This document shows positions 1 to 10,519 of a stretch of DNA of 64,000 nucleotides, one piece after another. The position numbers and the translations under genes are program-made. The notes below the pieces were generated by a model that was not told the DNA's origin, searched no databases, and saw only the letters and a program-made list of their open reading frames with translations. Each line of letters opens with the position of its first letter. The stretch's first letter is position 1. Origin of the DNA: Hypericum androsaemum (taxonomy: Eukaryota; Streptophyta; Magnoliopsida; Malpighiales; Hypericaceae); NCBI GenBank assembly GCA_963995505.1, contig OZ023186.1, positions 5,704,001-5,768,000 of the forward strand, read 5' to 3'.

Positions 1-2
1 CT

Positions 3-149
3 AGAACGGGTCTGCATCAGCACCTAAAAGAGTTTGAATTCGTTGGATTCGAAGGAGATGACGGTGATGCTAAACTTGTCCAGTACATAATTGACAATGC
101 TGTGAACCTGGAAAGGATTGTAATTAATTGTCGTGGGACCCGTTCTTGA
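3..149 (+). CDS. 3' end of an F-box/FBD-type protein gene (truncated by window edge)
   Basis: An open frame enters from the left edge and stops at a TGA ending at 149 (48 codons visible). The peptide has the look of an FBD domain tail: a 'HLKEFEFVGFEGDDGD' stretch followed by 'YIIDNAVNLERIVIN'. FBD domains sit at the C-terminus of F-box/LRR proteins, which in this family act as substrate adaptors of SCF ubiquitin ligases. The F-box and LRR parts would lie outside the window. A second F-box relative lies at 6431-8500, so the locus probably held a small F-box cluster. Whether this copy is functional cannot be judged from its tail. Confidence 0.6.
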   Translation, partial: RTGLHQHLKEFEFVGFEGDDGDAKLVQYIIDNAVNLERIVINCRGTRS

Positions 150-571
150 CAGATCGGTCGCGTTAGTGAAAGCATATTAGTGGCCAAAGATTGTGTTAGA
201 AACTTAAGTTCGACGGTTGAGGTTGTTCTAATAGCATAGATTACTCAGTATTCTTGTGTATATACAAATAATCTTAATTTGACATTGATGTGTCGTCACT
301 TTAAATAATTATATCGTCAATTATCAACTTTATATTTAAGTATGTGATTCTATTGCTTAGGGAATATGAGAGACGATGGTGCAATCGCGATGCCTGACCT
401 CCATATTACTCACTCAAATCTTATCAGGAAATGCAACTTCATCTAGTCCCTTTTCTGAGAAGAAGACATTGCTCCAAAGGACAGTATGTACATTGCATCT
501 CACTTGCATGGGAGAGTTCAATAGTATCTCGTGCAGAATTTTTTTACGCACTCTTTTATTCATAAAATAAC
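150..571. other. Spacer, nothing recognised
   Basis: AT-rich spacer after the FBD gene fragment. A short plus-strand frame (376-570) shows no family resemblance and is probably not coding. Confidence 0.4.
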
Positions 572-579
572 AAGTCTAA

Positions 580-760
580 CACCAACGCAAGGTGGGTAGG
601 ATGGTAACGGGTCCTGCCTCGTCTCCCAGGAGTCGGTGGGTCAATTTTTACCTGTTGCAAAAATGGCAAATCTTTGCTTGAGAGGAGAACAAAACTCAAT
701 ACCGTCTAAAGCCCCGGGTTGGTTTTAGGCCAACCCGCCTAAATTTTCTTGAAAAAAAAA
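580..760 (+). mobile_element. SINE-like retroposon with 8-bp target duplication
   Basis: A 181-bp sequence ends in a run of 11 A and is flanked on both sides by AAGTCTAA (572-579 and 761-768). Near its 5' end is a degenerate tRNA-like promoter: an A-box-like 'GGTAGGATGGTAACGG' region and a B-box-like 'GGTGGGTCAATTT'. A tail and matching flanks are what tRNA-derived SINEs leave. The B box has drifted from the consensus, so the family assignment is tentative. It sits downstream of the BMS1 stop codon. Confidence 0.5.
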
Positions 761-1102
761 AAGTCTAAGAGCAAACCAAACGGGAAAATCCAACTCCGAA
801 GCTATAAGTGGGAGGCCTACTAAGTACATGATAATCTAACGGAAACTCAAAAGTAAAGTTTGACAATCAATCCACAACTTGGTTGCCTACTCTAAAACAA
901 TGAGTTGTCCACCAAAACGTGGTCTAGGACAAAAAATCGTTATCCAATCATATCCAGTTGTTCATCTAAACAAAACCCGCCAGCCTCGTGGTCGTCTCCT
1001 CCGCACTACATCCATTGCCAAGCTAAAAAAAACACAGGTAAAACAACACAAATGGAAGAAGACTCACCGCAGGAACGAACAGTAACGGTGCAGTTTGGCC
1101 TC

Positions 1103-4100
1103 CTAGTTCCTCCGCATTCTCTTCTTCAATTCATCTTGCTCCCGGTATCTTCCACGTTGTTCTTCTCTCCTGCGCTTTCTAAACAACTGTTCCTCCTTGC
1201 TTCTCTCCGCTAAATATTGCTTCTTCTTCTGCTCATCCTTCAACTTTTGTTTCTTCGCCTAAAAACCAAAGTCAACCGCGGGCGGAATCAACACCAAGGA
1301 TGAGCACCCACTTAAAAGAGGTCCTACACTTCTAATATTTGGTTCAAGACATATTATTACCTTATCATGTTTTATCAACTGAAGATGTTGAACAAGTTTA
1401 TGAACTTTTCTCTCTTGTGGCTCCATAACGACCGATCTTTTGTTTCTTTTGCGGTGCATTGTATCCTTGGGCTTCGATTTAAATGGAAGCGCTGCTTGCA
1501 ATGACTTGGGAATGACCAACGGGTTGAACTTCTTTGGCTTTCTTTCAATAGGCTGCCAAAAAAACATATGAACAAATAAGCTGCCTATCTAACATTATAA
1601 ATAATAAGCATAAAATGCTCCGGAAGTACTACCTTGTACAAAGAGTCCTTGTTAACAGGGATAGGAAGATTGTGTTCCCTCCTCAATTCAGCAACTGTTT
1701 TCATTCCTTTCCATGTCTCGTCGCGCGGCATTAAGGCGGTCGTCAAAGGATTGTAAAGGCGGGGAATGTCGACCGGAGACCACATAGGTAGACGAACCAA
1801 GTCACTCATCAGAATTCTATCCTCAAAAGTGCACCGGGCTATCCCCTCTCTTGATTCCCCTCCTTCCTTTTCGGGTTTGTCACCAATCTCTAACCTTGCA
1901 GCCTACAAAAAGAAATCATATTAAGTTTGGTCTTAGCCCTTCTTCAAATCAAATTTTAAACAAGTTACCTTTTTTACTTGGCCGCGAATACCGCTGACGG
2001 TACTAACTGCAGCTCCTTCGAATCGAGCAATTTCAAGGTCTGAAGTAAACATGTCGGCAATAAGTGCTGTCTTCCTGAAGATCTTACAAGGGTGACCGAC
2101 AAGATTAATTTTCTTCACTATTTTCGCGGCGTGATTAAACTCGAGTACAGACCCAGTTGCTGTTATCCTAAAATCTGCCTGCAATCCAACTAAAGCAGTA
2201 AATTAACCTGAAAATTTCATTAAAAAAAGGAGTTGGAGAAAGAATCATTATTGCCTGATTGTTTGATAAATTCTGAACAGCAATAATCCCTGTGTTGGGA
2301 GGGGCAAGGGGCCCCCAAAATGTCGCAAGACAATGCATGTGAGGTGGTGTGTACTTGATCATATGATGCCTTCCATTTATATCCTCCTGTCCGTAGACAG
2401 GTATAGTTTGGTAACGTCTCCAACCAATCGAAAATACGACAGGGTCCTTGTTCTTCAGCACCTTGTACCATCTATGACGCTTTAGTCTCGCCTGGAAGTA
2501 AGGCGAGAAGACGAAAAATGAACACCAAGCGGATGGAAAACCCGAAAAAAATGCACTTTGAACGGCAAAATCTGACCTGCATATATCCAACATTCTCTTC
2601 ACCAAGACCGATTCCTCCAACCAAAAGAGGACGGCAAGGATCAAAATATTCAACCATCTCAAAGGGAACATCATGGATCTCCAATCTTATGTATGTCCCA
2701 GTTCTGAAACCCTCAACCTCCAATCGGGTTTCCTCGTCAAGATCGTCGAGTTCCGCTATATTTCTTTGCTTTCGGAGTTCAATTTCTTCCTTCAACTGGA
2801 GACATTAAAACAATAACCAAGAGGGAGTACAGTTCAATAAAGGTTTGGTTGGCCAAATCCATTTTCTTGAGAGAAGCTTTTACCTACCTTGTCAAAGAAT
2901 CCACCTTCATTTCCTTCCTCCCAATGAGACTTCTTTTCCTGTTTTTCATCAGCATCTTCATCTGATGATCGAGCGTCGAATCGTGCACGTTGAGCAAGTT
3001 TTTTAAGCCTTCTCTCCTGCTCTCGATCTACTTCCTGACGACCCTCACATTTCAGACCCAGCTCTAAGTCTTCAAATTCGTCATAAACAGAATCATCATC
3101 CTCATCATCTTTTTCTTCTTGAGCATCGCCTTCAGACAGCTGGTTTCTTTGAGCGGCTTTTGTCCAATCACCCGTGACAATTCGATCACGAATACTTTCA
3201 TACACTTCTTCCTCTATCCAGTTTTTTAGATTTCCTAGGTTCGTATATTTCGAACAGTCATCAATACTGGAATTCTCGCTGCTTCGACCATCTCTCGAGA
3301 CCTGACAAAATTAGAAAGTCGCACACAAATATCGTACAACTGTTCCAAACAAAACAACAGAAAAGTATCAATTGTTCCATACCTTTTCTATATCTCCTTT
3401 GGGCTTAAAGAACTGATCGCCATCACTATCTTCACTGTCATAGTCTCTCTGCCCTCCGTCACCTGAAGTTTGTGGTCTCAATTTTCCGTAGACAAGTTGC
3501 ATAAGATTGGCACTTTGTCTCGACAAAGTCCTTTCCACCAAAGACTCTTTCCATTTTGATACATTTCCCATGCCATCTACCAAAAGATCACATCAGTAAA
3601 AATAAGAAAATGCAATGTTTCCAAGCTAATTCAGTTAAATGTTTACCATCTCTATCTAGATCCCCTCGATCTTCCCCTGAAGCATCTGAGTCGGATGATG
3701 ATTCGCCAAACACATCCTCGTCATCGTCATCGTCTTCGTCTTCGTCTTCGTCTTGACTCTCATCTTCAGATTCCTAGATACACACAGCAGAGGCAGCATG
3801 GAAAGAAGTAACTAAGCACAGTTCATGTCATTAAGGAAGTTAAACGTATGTTACCTTCAAATCTTCGTCATCAATTTTATTTCCAAAGATGGCTTTCCTC
3901 CTCATCCTTCCACCGTTAAACTCAACTTGCTGCGTCAAATGATCTTTATGATTAGCTTGATCACCATGTATCAGCTCAGCCTTTTGGCCAACTTCATTCT
4001 GATCTGAAGACTCTGAACCATCAAAATCACTGTCCACATCATCTTCCTGAAATAGAATGGGATCACTTTCTCCCCCTGAGTCATATTTCGAAGGATCTAT

Positions 4101-5857
4101 CTGATGATCTTCCCCTGCTTCTTCTTTTTTCATGTCCTCCTGAGATTCGGATGAAATCCAGGATTGAGGCCTAAACAGATTAATGAAGCTCTTTTCCAAC
4201 TTCTCGTCAATCGAATACTTTGTGTTTTGAAGTGACTTCACCAAAACTTCACCGACATCTCGGTCCTCACCTTTCTGTGTCTTAGCATTAGAGAACTGGA
4301 CAAGGTGGTCATTTATATTTATGTACAGAGCATCCTTATCGTATAGCAAATCACCAAGGCCGGACATGGGAGCATAAAACAATTTTTCCTTTGCTCGCAA
4401 TCCCTTCTTTTTCGCAGCTGATGGTAGCGGACACGGATCAGGCAAGGCGGAAACTCCAGCCGGACTGTAATCTCCAACACCAGTAATGTGTACCTGATCA
4501 ATCCGAATCCCGAACGAGGTTAATGTTGCTGCAAGGTCAATAATGATGAATGCCAAAGAGGTGGGGAACATACCTTGGTCCCTTTTTTTAAGTTACAACC
4601 TCGCAAGTAACCATAGAGTGTGATATTTCTGTCACACTTGCGGTCCATTTGCACTCTCGCGGGAGGAGTTACGTCTTCAAACCGATCAACCAGAACATAA
4701 GGATGAGTTGTTCTCCAAGACAGATGAGGAACCTTCCCCTTGGATATAATAAATCGAGCAAGATTATGAATATCCCGCTCATAGTACCTGAATCAAGCAG
4801 ACAAAAAATATATTTCACAATGTCAACTTCCCAAATGAATTGAGATTATAATTCACCGGGACCCTTACTTTCCATGCGTAAGACCAGACAGATAGAACAA
4901 CTTTTCCTTAAGATGTGTTTCTTTCCGAAACCGGTTCGTCAGTTCCCGCTTTGTCTTTCTAAGCTTCGTTTTATCCTTAAACATGTCAAGCTTGTTAAGA
5001 ACTCCCATAATCTTTGGGAACCCATGAGCTAGCAAGATAGAAAGGAACTCAAAGGTTTCCTGAAACATAGAAAATGGCACATTAATCTTCGAGCCAAAGA
5101 AAGCAATAAGATAGTTTGGGCAGGGGCTAAATCACCATTTCAAAGCCATAACTTCCATCAATAAGAAGCAGGGCTAAATCAGCAGACTTTGCACAGTCAA
5201 CCATCCCATTCATGTCATTCGGACACTCGACAAACTGAACCCGCCTCTTCTTACCTGCCACATCAAAAACCAGCATGCACATCAACCCGAAACAACAAGC
5301 TATCATCCAACACAGCGAAAAAAATTTGCACCTGAAACAATGGTAATGGGGCCCCTGACCTCAGGAAGGGTCTGCTTGGTATAATACTTCACCAGACATT
5401 TAATCAGAAGAGACTTGCCAACCTGCCACCAACACGAATACACCAACACTTCATTGGAAGACAGCTACCCGATTAAAAACCCGAAACTGCTAGTTACCTG
5501 GGGCGGCCCTTGCACCACGACGACAAATGGAGGAGGTTCGCCATAAGTTCGGTCAATGGTGGGCACATGAAGCCGGCGCTGCTCTTTCTCTACGGCCCGA
5601 GACCGCGCCTTTTTGGCTCTAACCGCGGAATTGAATGCATACGCCTATAACAAAATATTGTAGCTTAACCAGGTCTCGAGTTTAAGTCCTTGAGAATGCA
5701 CCAATACAAGAGAGGGGGATCAAACCTTGGGATTCTGCTTCTTCCTCTCCTCGATGGAGAGCTCTCCGGCCTTTTGCTTGTTCTTCTGCTTCTCCGACGA
5801 GGGCCCCGCTTGACGGGAACGGTGGGGCTTGTTCGCCTGCTCCGATGTATCCGCCAT
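1103..5857 (-). CDS. BMS1: BMS1 homolog, ribosome biogenesis GTPase (16 exons, 1183 aa)
   Basis: BMS1 is a nucleolar GTPase of the small-subunit processome, needed for 18S rRNA maturation with its partner RCL1. I read 16 exons in transcription order: 5857-5726, 5644-5498, 5422-5332, 5254-5136, 5059-4869, 4787-4574, 4493-3855, 3773-3647, 3576-3383, 3301-2888, 2795-2577, 2491-2255, 2178-1969, 1902-1633, 1552-1361, 1258-1103. They sum to 3552 nt, an unbroken frame of 1183 aa, the usual size for BMS1. The start is [10 protein letters not shown]. The P-loop GPPQVGKS spans residues 90-97. The middle is very acidic (exons 7-10). The conserved C-terminal block includes [14 protein letters not shown] and [13 protein letters not shown], and the end is a Lys/Arg-rich tail. 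All introns are GT-AG except 2254-2179, which begins with GC. The gene looks intact. Confidence 0.96.
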
Positions 5858-5865
5858 CGGGAGCC

Positions 5866-6046
5866 TAGGGTTTCTTCAACAGCCAATTATTCTCTTGAGA
5901 TATTTTATAGAAATTAATTTTTTTTGACTGGGTTTTATACTCTCAATTAAATTAAGAAGCCGCAATGAGTTCCTCTCCTCCAGACGCGTCTAGGGTTTGA
6001 CAGAAGGTTTCTTGGACACCACTCTTCTTATACTATTTTAGGGTTT
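5866..6046 (-). promoter_or_regulatory. Telo-box cluster upstream of BMS1
   Basis: The octamer AAACCCTA (minus-strand reading; TAGGGTTT on the plus strand) occurs at 5866-5873, 5991-5998 and 6039-6046, all within 190 bp upstream of the BMS1 start codon. Telo-boxes of this kind are known to be enriched in plant promoters of ribosomal-protein and ribosome-biogenesis genes, which fits the downstream gene. More copies of the motif (around 6362-6383) lie toward the divergent F-box pseudogene. Confidence 0.6.
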
Positions 6047-7206
6047 ATTCTAGCCCTTCAATAAAATTGTCACTGTAGTTATAAAAAATAATAATATGAC
6101 AATATAATAAATTTTATCGGATTATTTTTTAATAACTAATTCAAAAATTTTAAAACCGTTAATTCATAATGCCGTTAATTTATACGTTTTATGCCGATCG
6201 AGTAAGTGTTACAAAAACATTCGCTTGTGCTAACAGGCACGTTGGACTCAAATCTCAATTTCTAAACCCTCAACGTTACCCAATTTGCCTTGTTTTTATC
6301 TAGTCAGTGATTATAAATACGTTTCGTTATAGATTGATCTATTCCAGTCCTGCAGAATTTCCCAACCCTAGATAAAAACCCTAATCCGAGGACTCGGAAA
6401 AAGTATTACCCTTTACCCATACGCCCGCTGATGAAGAAACTACAAAAGGTACGTCCTTCAATTTAATTTCCTACGCCTTTCCTCTTCGATTAAGATCTGT
6501 TTCATGAAGTAGCTTGATCAATTATCTGTTTTTATTGTTCAATTCTTTGAAAAGCCTAAAGCTCTAAATGCCTAGTATGGTTTTTAAATTATTTAGGGGC
6601 CTGCTATACTATGGTGCATGTTTACTGCAATATATATAAAATATATGTTCAATCTACCGTGAAAAACTTGGTTTAATTGTTTGTGATCCGAATCAGACGG
6701 AAGACTGCGTCGGAGGTGAGAACTTAATTACTAAGTTACCCGATGACATCCTTGTTCGTATTCTCTCTCTCTTGACCACGAAAGAATCTGTAAGATGCTG
6801 CACTCTTTCGCGCTGCTGGGTTCCTCTTCCCAAATTAGTCCCAATGAAACTGAAATTTGTTAGGGAGTACACTGAATGGTCTTATAAGGAATTCAAGGAA
6901 TTGCGTACAATTGAAGAGGCCAAGTTCATTTGTGAGGTTAACAAGGTTCTCGATTCATGTCAAGGACAAACACTAGATGAATTCAATATTTGTTTCCCCC
7001 TAGACAGCCGAAATGAATGCCAAGTTGGAAAATGGATCCAATTTGCAGTGGCAAACAAAGTTAAAAAGTTTGAGTTGGACTTTTCCCACTTTCATGGCTT
7101 AGATCATGATGATAAAATATACGGGTTTTCTTCTATTCTCTATCACAAGAGATTGAGAACACGACACATTGGTTTGCCTCATTGCACTTCGCTTACGACT
7201 CTCTGC

Positions 7207-7914
7207 TAGGAATGGCAGAAATACCCATACCCTGAGGGTCGGACACTACCCTTATCCTACGGATCTAAGGTATGTTGACTTTGACTAAGTCCATGGTAAG
7301 GTATGGGTATGGGTCCATGTTTAAAGGTAGGGTCTAGGGTAGGGTATGAATCCATAGCTAGACCCTGTGGGTCAGACCCTACCCTTAGATTTTTACCATA
7401 TTTTAGACTCTACCCTAATTAGACTCTAGTTAGACCCTTGTTAGACCGTATTGATAATATATATAATATACTTTAACATATTTATTATGTTATTCCACAA
7501 CTAACTTAGAAGATGTAGTCAATGATGGATCACTAGAAGCTGACATGCTATATTTTTCTTTTGTTGAATTGTTTATGTACTTCAAACTCTAAAAAAAACC
7601 TTGGACTATTGAAATTAAATTACAAAATTTGATGTTTCATCAATTTTCTATTGAATGTTGATGTGTAACGTAGTAGATGTCTTGAATTTATTTAAATTTT
7701 ATATAAAAATTAAGTTTTGATTAAAAATTATCAAAATGCAGAACGTTAAAGGATCGGACCCTGCAAACCCTGTAGACCATGGGTCTCCAGGAGGGTAGGG
7801 TATGAACCTAACAATAAAAAATTTGTAGGGTCGAGGGTAGGGTGTGGGTCCATAAAAAAACTAGGGTATGGGTAGGGTTCTATCAATACCCTACCCTACT
7901 CATTGCCATCCCTA
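7207..7914. mobile_element. hAT-like non-autonomous transposon in the F-box pseudogene
   Basis: The element is 708 bp. Its ends are inverted: it starts TAGGAATGGCA and the reverse complement of its right end starts TAGGGATGGCA. It is flanked by 8-bp target duplications, CTCTCTGC (7199-7206) and CTCTCCGC (7915-7922), with one mismatch. An 8-bp duplication with a TAGGGATGGCA-type end is typical of hAT elements. The arms are rich in GGGTAGGGTATGGG-type repeats near both ends, as expected for transposase binding sites. It has no transposase ORF. Deleting it with one duplication copy restores the F-box frame. Confidence 0.85.
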
Positions 7915-8183
7915 CTCTCCGCCTGCATACTGTCAATGTGACTGGTCGACATATCGAGCAGTTCTTAGAATATTGTCCTTTCCTTGAATCCGTTTGTGTT
8001 ATATGTTCGGATACTCTCACAAGCCTCAAGGTAGACGGTCCTCCTTGGTTGAAGTTGTTGGACATACAATATTGCTGCTATTTAAAAATTTTTGAGATTT
8101 CTGCACCAAATCTCAAGTCGTTCAAGTGCTTGGCTGATTCAAAGACGAGTGTGCTTCTTAAGAGAGCACCATAACTTAATGAG

Positions 8184-8376
8184 GGGATTTTTTCTGAGAT
8201 GGGTAAAAAAGATACATATTTTTCCTAAATAGACAAAAAATTATAAATATTCCCAAAATAGGTTGAAAGATTATTTAATATTAAAAAATATTACAACCTA
8301 TTTTGAGAATATGTATAACTTTTTGTCTATTTAGGAAAAATATATATCTTTTTTAACCATTTCAGAAAAAATTCCC
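8184..8376. mobile_element. Foldback MITE (193 bp) in the F-box pseudogene
   Basis: Left and right halves are near-perfect inverted repeats of about 85 bp: the left starts GGGATTTTTTCTGAGATGG and the right, reversed, GGGAATTTTTTCTGAAATGG. Flanks repeat TAATGAG at 8177-8183 and 8377-8383. The flank extends to 8 bp with one mismatch, so hAT or Mutator-type origin are both possible. It carries no coding sequence and would form a long hairpin if transcribed. Confidence 0.85.
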
Positions 8377-8505
8377 TAATGAGATGTTTGTAGGAAATGG
8401 TTTTTATGACTTTTTGGTAGGCAACTTGCATTTGTTTACTGGTTATCTTTATGGACCACTGGTGGTAAAAATATGGAAGTTTTTCCACTCTCACTTCAGA
8501 TAGTA

Positions 8506-9184
8506 ACGACGTCGTCGTATTTTAAGTAGGAATAAATTTAGGGCGACTTTTTTTTGGCTCTTGACACCAACTATGCGTTGTATACCATGTGACATTATTG
8601 GCTGTATCAGCAGTTTCTAAATGTTAAACAAATTAACCCACAATCTTATCCCATGTCACATAGATTCATATTACATCAATTAGAGTTTATCTAAACTCTA
8701 AGAGACTTGAATTATTTAAAAAAATTATCGAGTGTAACTTAACAAATTTAAAATACATTATTGAAAAAATTACTTGTGACTATAACTTGACGCTGCTCGA
8801 CTATACATGATAGAAGTTAAAAGAAACTCAAAGCCAAATGATCATCAACAAGGGAATTTTCTGTCTTAATTATAAATTACGAGTTCGAGTCACATTTTAC
8901 ATAACTCAAATTTGAATTGAATTAATTGAACCATACGTGATTCGAACTTAGATTGGATTAGTTGGTTTAGTAGACGTCCGGATATCTACGATTCTCAAAA
9001 CAACCCTACTCATGTGACACAAGATTCACGACGTATGGGAATAGCATAAACAAGTCCCTTAAATTAGCTGAAGGGTAGCCGATGCCAGTCTTCTGTGTAT
9101 TAGTATACCTCAAGCCATCGATAAGATGCATCGCAATTAACACGACACCATTAGAGAACACCTCTAGTTAGTTAATAAATTTTC
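8506..9184. other. Spacer with degenerate repeat tail
   Basis: AT-rich spacer upstream of the glycosyltransferase gene. Around 8938-8992 is a fragment (TTCGAACTTAGATTGG followed by TTAGTAGA) that resembles pieces near 45546 and 47431. It is probably a worn retroposon. No gene is visible. Confidence 0.4.
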
Positions 9185-10519
9185 ATGGAGTTTTCGAACC
9201 CTAAACCCCACATAATCATCCTGTCGTCGCCTGGCCTCGGCCACCTGATCTCTGCCCTAGAGCTATCCAAACGACTGACCACCAGCTCCGGCCTCCAAGC
9301 GACGTTAATCTACCTCGCCTCGACGGGCCAGGGCCAGTCCTCGCCGGCCATAGCCAGCCTCATCCAATCCGCCATGTCCACCTCCGATGACTTGGACGTA
9401 GTCCAGCTCTCTCCTCCTCGTGAATTGTCCGCCGCCATCCCGCCGGAAGCCTCCGCTTTCTCTAGGGCCTGCGCGGTGGTATGCCTCTCGATGCCCGCCC
9501 TCAAGTCAGCTGTATTCTCCCTCCGAGTCCCGCCCGTCGCCTTCGTAGCGGATCAGATGGTGGCCGAGACATTGGAGGTGGCCAAGGAGTTGGGGATACC
9601 GAAATACGTTTACGGGCATTTTAGTGCATGGAGGCTCGCGGTTTTCTTGTCCATGCCGGATTCAAACGAGGAGGCCGAAGGGAGCCACCGGACCAGAGCC
9701 TCCTTGGCAATGGCGGATGGGTTCTTGATCAACACTTGGGAAGGGTTGGAGTCCCAAACCCTAGCGGCCTTGAGACAGGGTGACGGCCTCTTTGGGAATC
9801 TGATCAACAAGGCTCCTATTTACGACGTGGGTCCAATCGTCAAACGTCCAATCGGTTCGAGGGATCACGGGTTGTTCCAATGGCTAGATGGTCAACCAGT
9901 CGGATCGGTTGTGTTCGTGTCTTTCGGGAGCTCTAGAACTCTCTTGCCTGAGGAGATCAGCGAGATCGCCCTCGGACTAGAGATGAGCCAACAGAGGTTC
10001 ATCTGGGTGATACGTTGTAATTCGGACAATTTATCAGACGGATTCTTGGAACGAACCAGGTTGGCCGGATTGGTCATCCCGCAATGTCCCCCACAGGCGG
10101 ATGTCTTAGGCCATCCGTCCGTAGGAGGGTTCGTGTCCCATTGCGGTTGGAACTCTATCCTGGAAGCCATCACCAGCGGGTTGCCTGTGATCACCTGGCC
10201 CTTATCCGCTGAGGAAATGATCAACGCTTGCTTGCTGGTGGAGGAGTTCAGGATGGCCGTTAGACCAAAGGTCTGGCCATCCATGGCGGCGATTCGTAGG
10301 GAGGAGATCGCGGATTTGGTCAGGAAAGTTTTAGCCGATGAGGAGATCAAGAAGAGAGCCAAGGAATTGAAGGAAAGTTCTGAGAAAGCTTTGGCCGAGG
10401 GCGGCTCGTCAATCAATTCTCTCTCTCGTTTCGTCGACGAGATCCGCGAGAAGTCGGAAAGACTTCCTTGGTCGCAACAAAAATATGATTCGTTATATGC
10501 AATGGTTCATTTTCTCTAA
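9185..10519 (+). CDS. UDP-glycosyltransferase family 1, UGT72/UGT71-like, with altered PSPG box
   Basis: This single-exon gene encodes 444 aa, somewhat short for plant UGTs (about 460-490). Such enzymes move sugar from a UDP-sugar to small hydroxylated metabolites in the cytosol. The N-terminal acceptor half has PHIIILSSPGLGHLIS with the expected catalytic His at residue 20, and a likely partner Asp at 123. The PSPG donor box spans residues 301-344 and contains GGFVSHCGWNS. Two usually fixed positions differ: box position 1, normally Trp, is Cys (TGT); position 44, normally Gln, is Glu (GAA). Each change is one base from the standard codon. The loop before the box is about 15 residues shorter than usual. 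The frame is otherwise intact, so it is either a divergent enzyme or a recent loss. Substrate cannot be inferred. Confidence 0.9.
   Translation: MEFSNPKPHIIILSSPGLGHLISALELSKRLTTSSGLQATLIYLASTGQGQSSPAIASLIQSAMSTSDDLDVVQLSPPRELSAAIPPEASAFSRACAVVCLSMPALKSAVFSLRVPPVAFVADQMVAETLEVAKELGIPKYVYGHFSAWRLAVFLSMPDSNEEAEGSHRTRASLAMADGFLINTWEGLESQTLAALRQGDGLFGNLINKAPIYDVGPIVKRPIGSRDHGLFQWLDGQPVGSVVFVSFGSSRTLLPEEISEIALGLEMSQQRFIWVIRCNSDNLSDGFLERTRLAGLVIPQCPPQADVLGHPSVGGFVSHCGWNSILEAITSGLPVITWPLSAEEMINACLLVEEFRMAVRPKVWPSMAAIRREEIADLVRKVLADEEIKKRAKELKESSEKALAEGGSSINSLSRFVDEIREKSERLPWSQQKYDSLYAMVHFL

Larger units (their letters stand above)
6431..8505 (+). pseudogene. F-box/LRR protein pseudogene interrupted by two transposons
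   Basis: Exon 1 (6431-6448, MKKLQK) splices by GT-AG to exon 2 at 6697. Exon 2 opens with a clear F-box around 'LPDDILVRILSLLTTKESV' and continues into LRR-like sequence. The frame runs into a 708-bp insertion at 7207 that brings an immediate TAG. The same frame resumes exactly after the insertion (7915 on, LRLHTVNVTG). A TAA at 8172-8174 then ends it where a lysine or glutamine codon would differ by one base. Two bases later a 193-bp foldback element sits inside. The frame past that element is open again for about 40 codons (LNEMFVGNGFYDFL). So this was an F-box/LRR adaptor gene, broken at least three times. The FBD tail is not recognisable. Its left neighbour at 3-149 may be a paralogue. 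Confidence 0.85.

Noticed and set aside
376..570. 64-codon plus-strand ORF
   Set aside because: No start context, no homology and no splice context; likely chance.
879..1213. Plus-strand ORFs over the BMS1 3' end
   Set aside because: They overlap in antisense the Lys/Arg-rich last exon of BMS1 (from 1103) and spacer; no family match.
3715..3757. Simple repeat of TCG/TCT triplets as a microsatellite
   Set aside because: It is the coding sequence of the acidic Asp/Glu run in BMS1 exon 8.
9892..10416. 174-codon minus-strand ORF across the UGT gene
   Set aside because: Mirror frame of the GC-rich glycosyltransferase coding sequence; the sense frame has clear domains.
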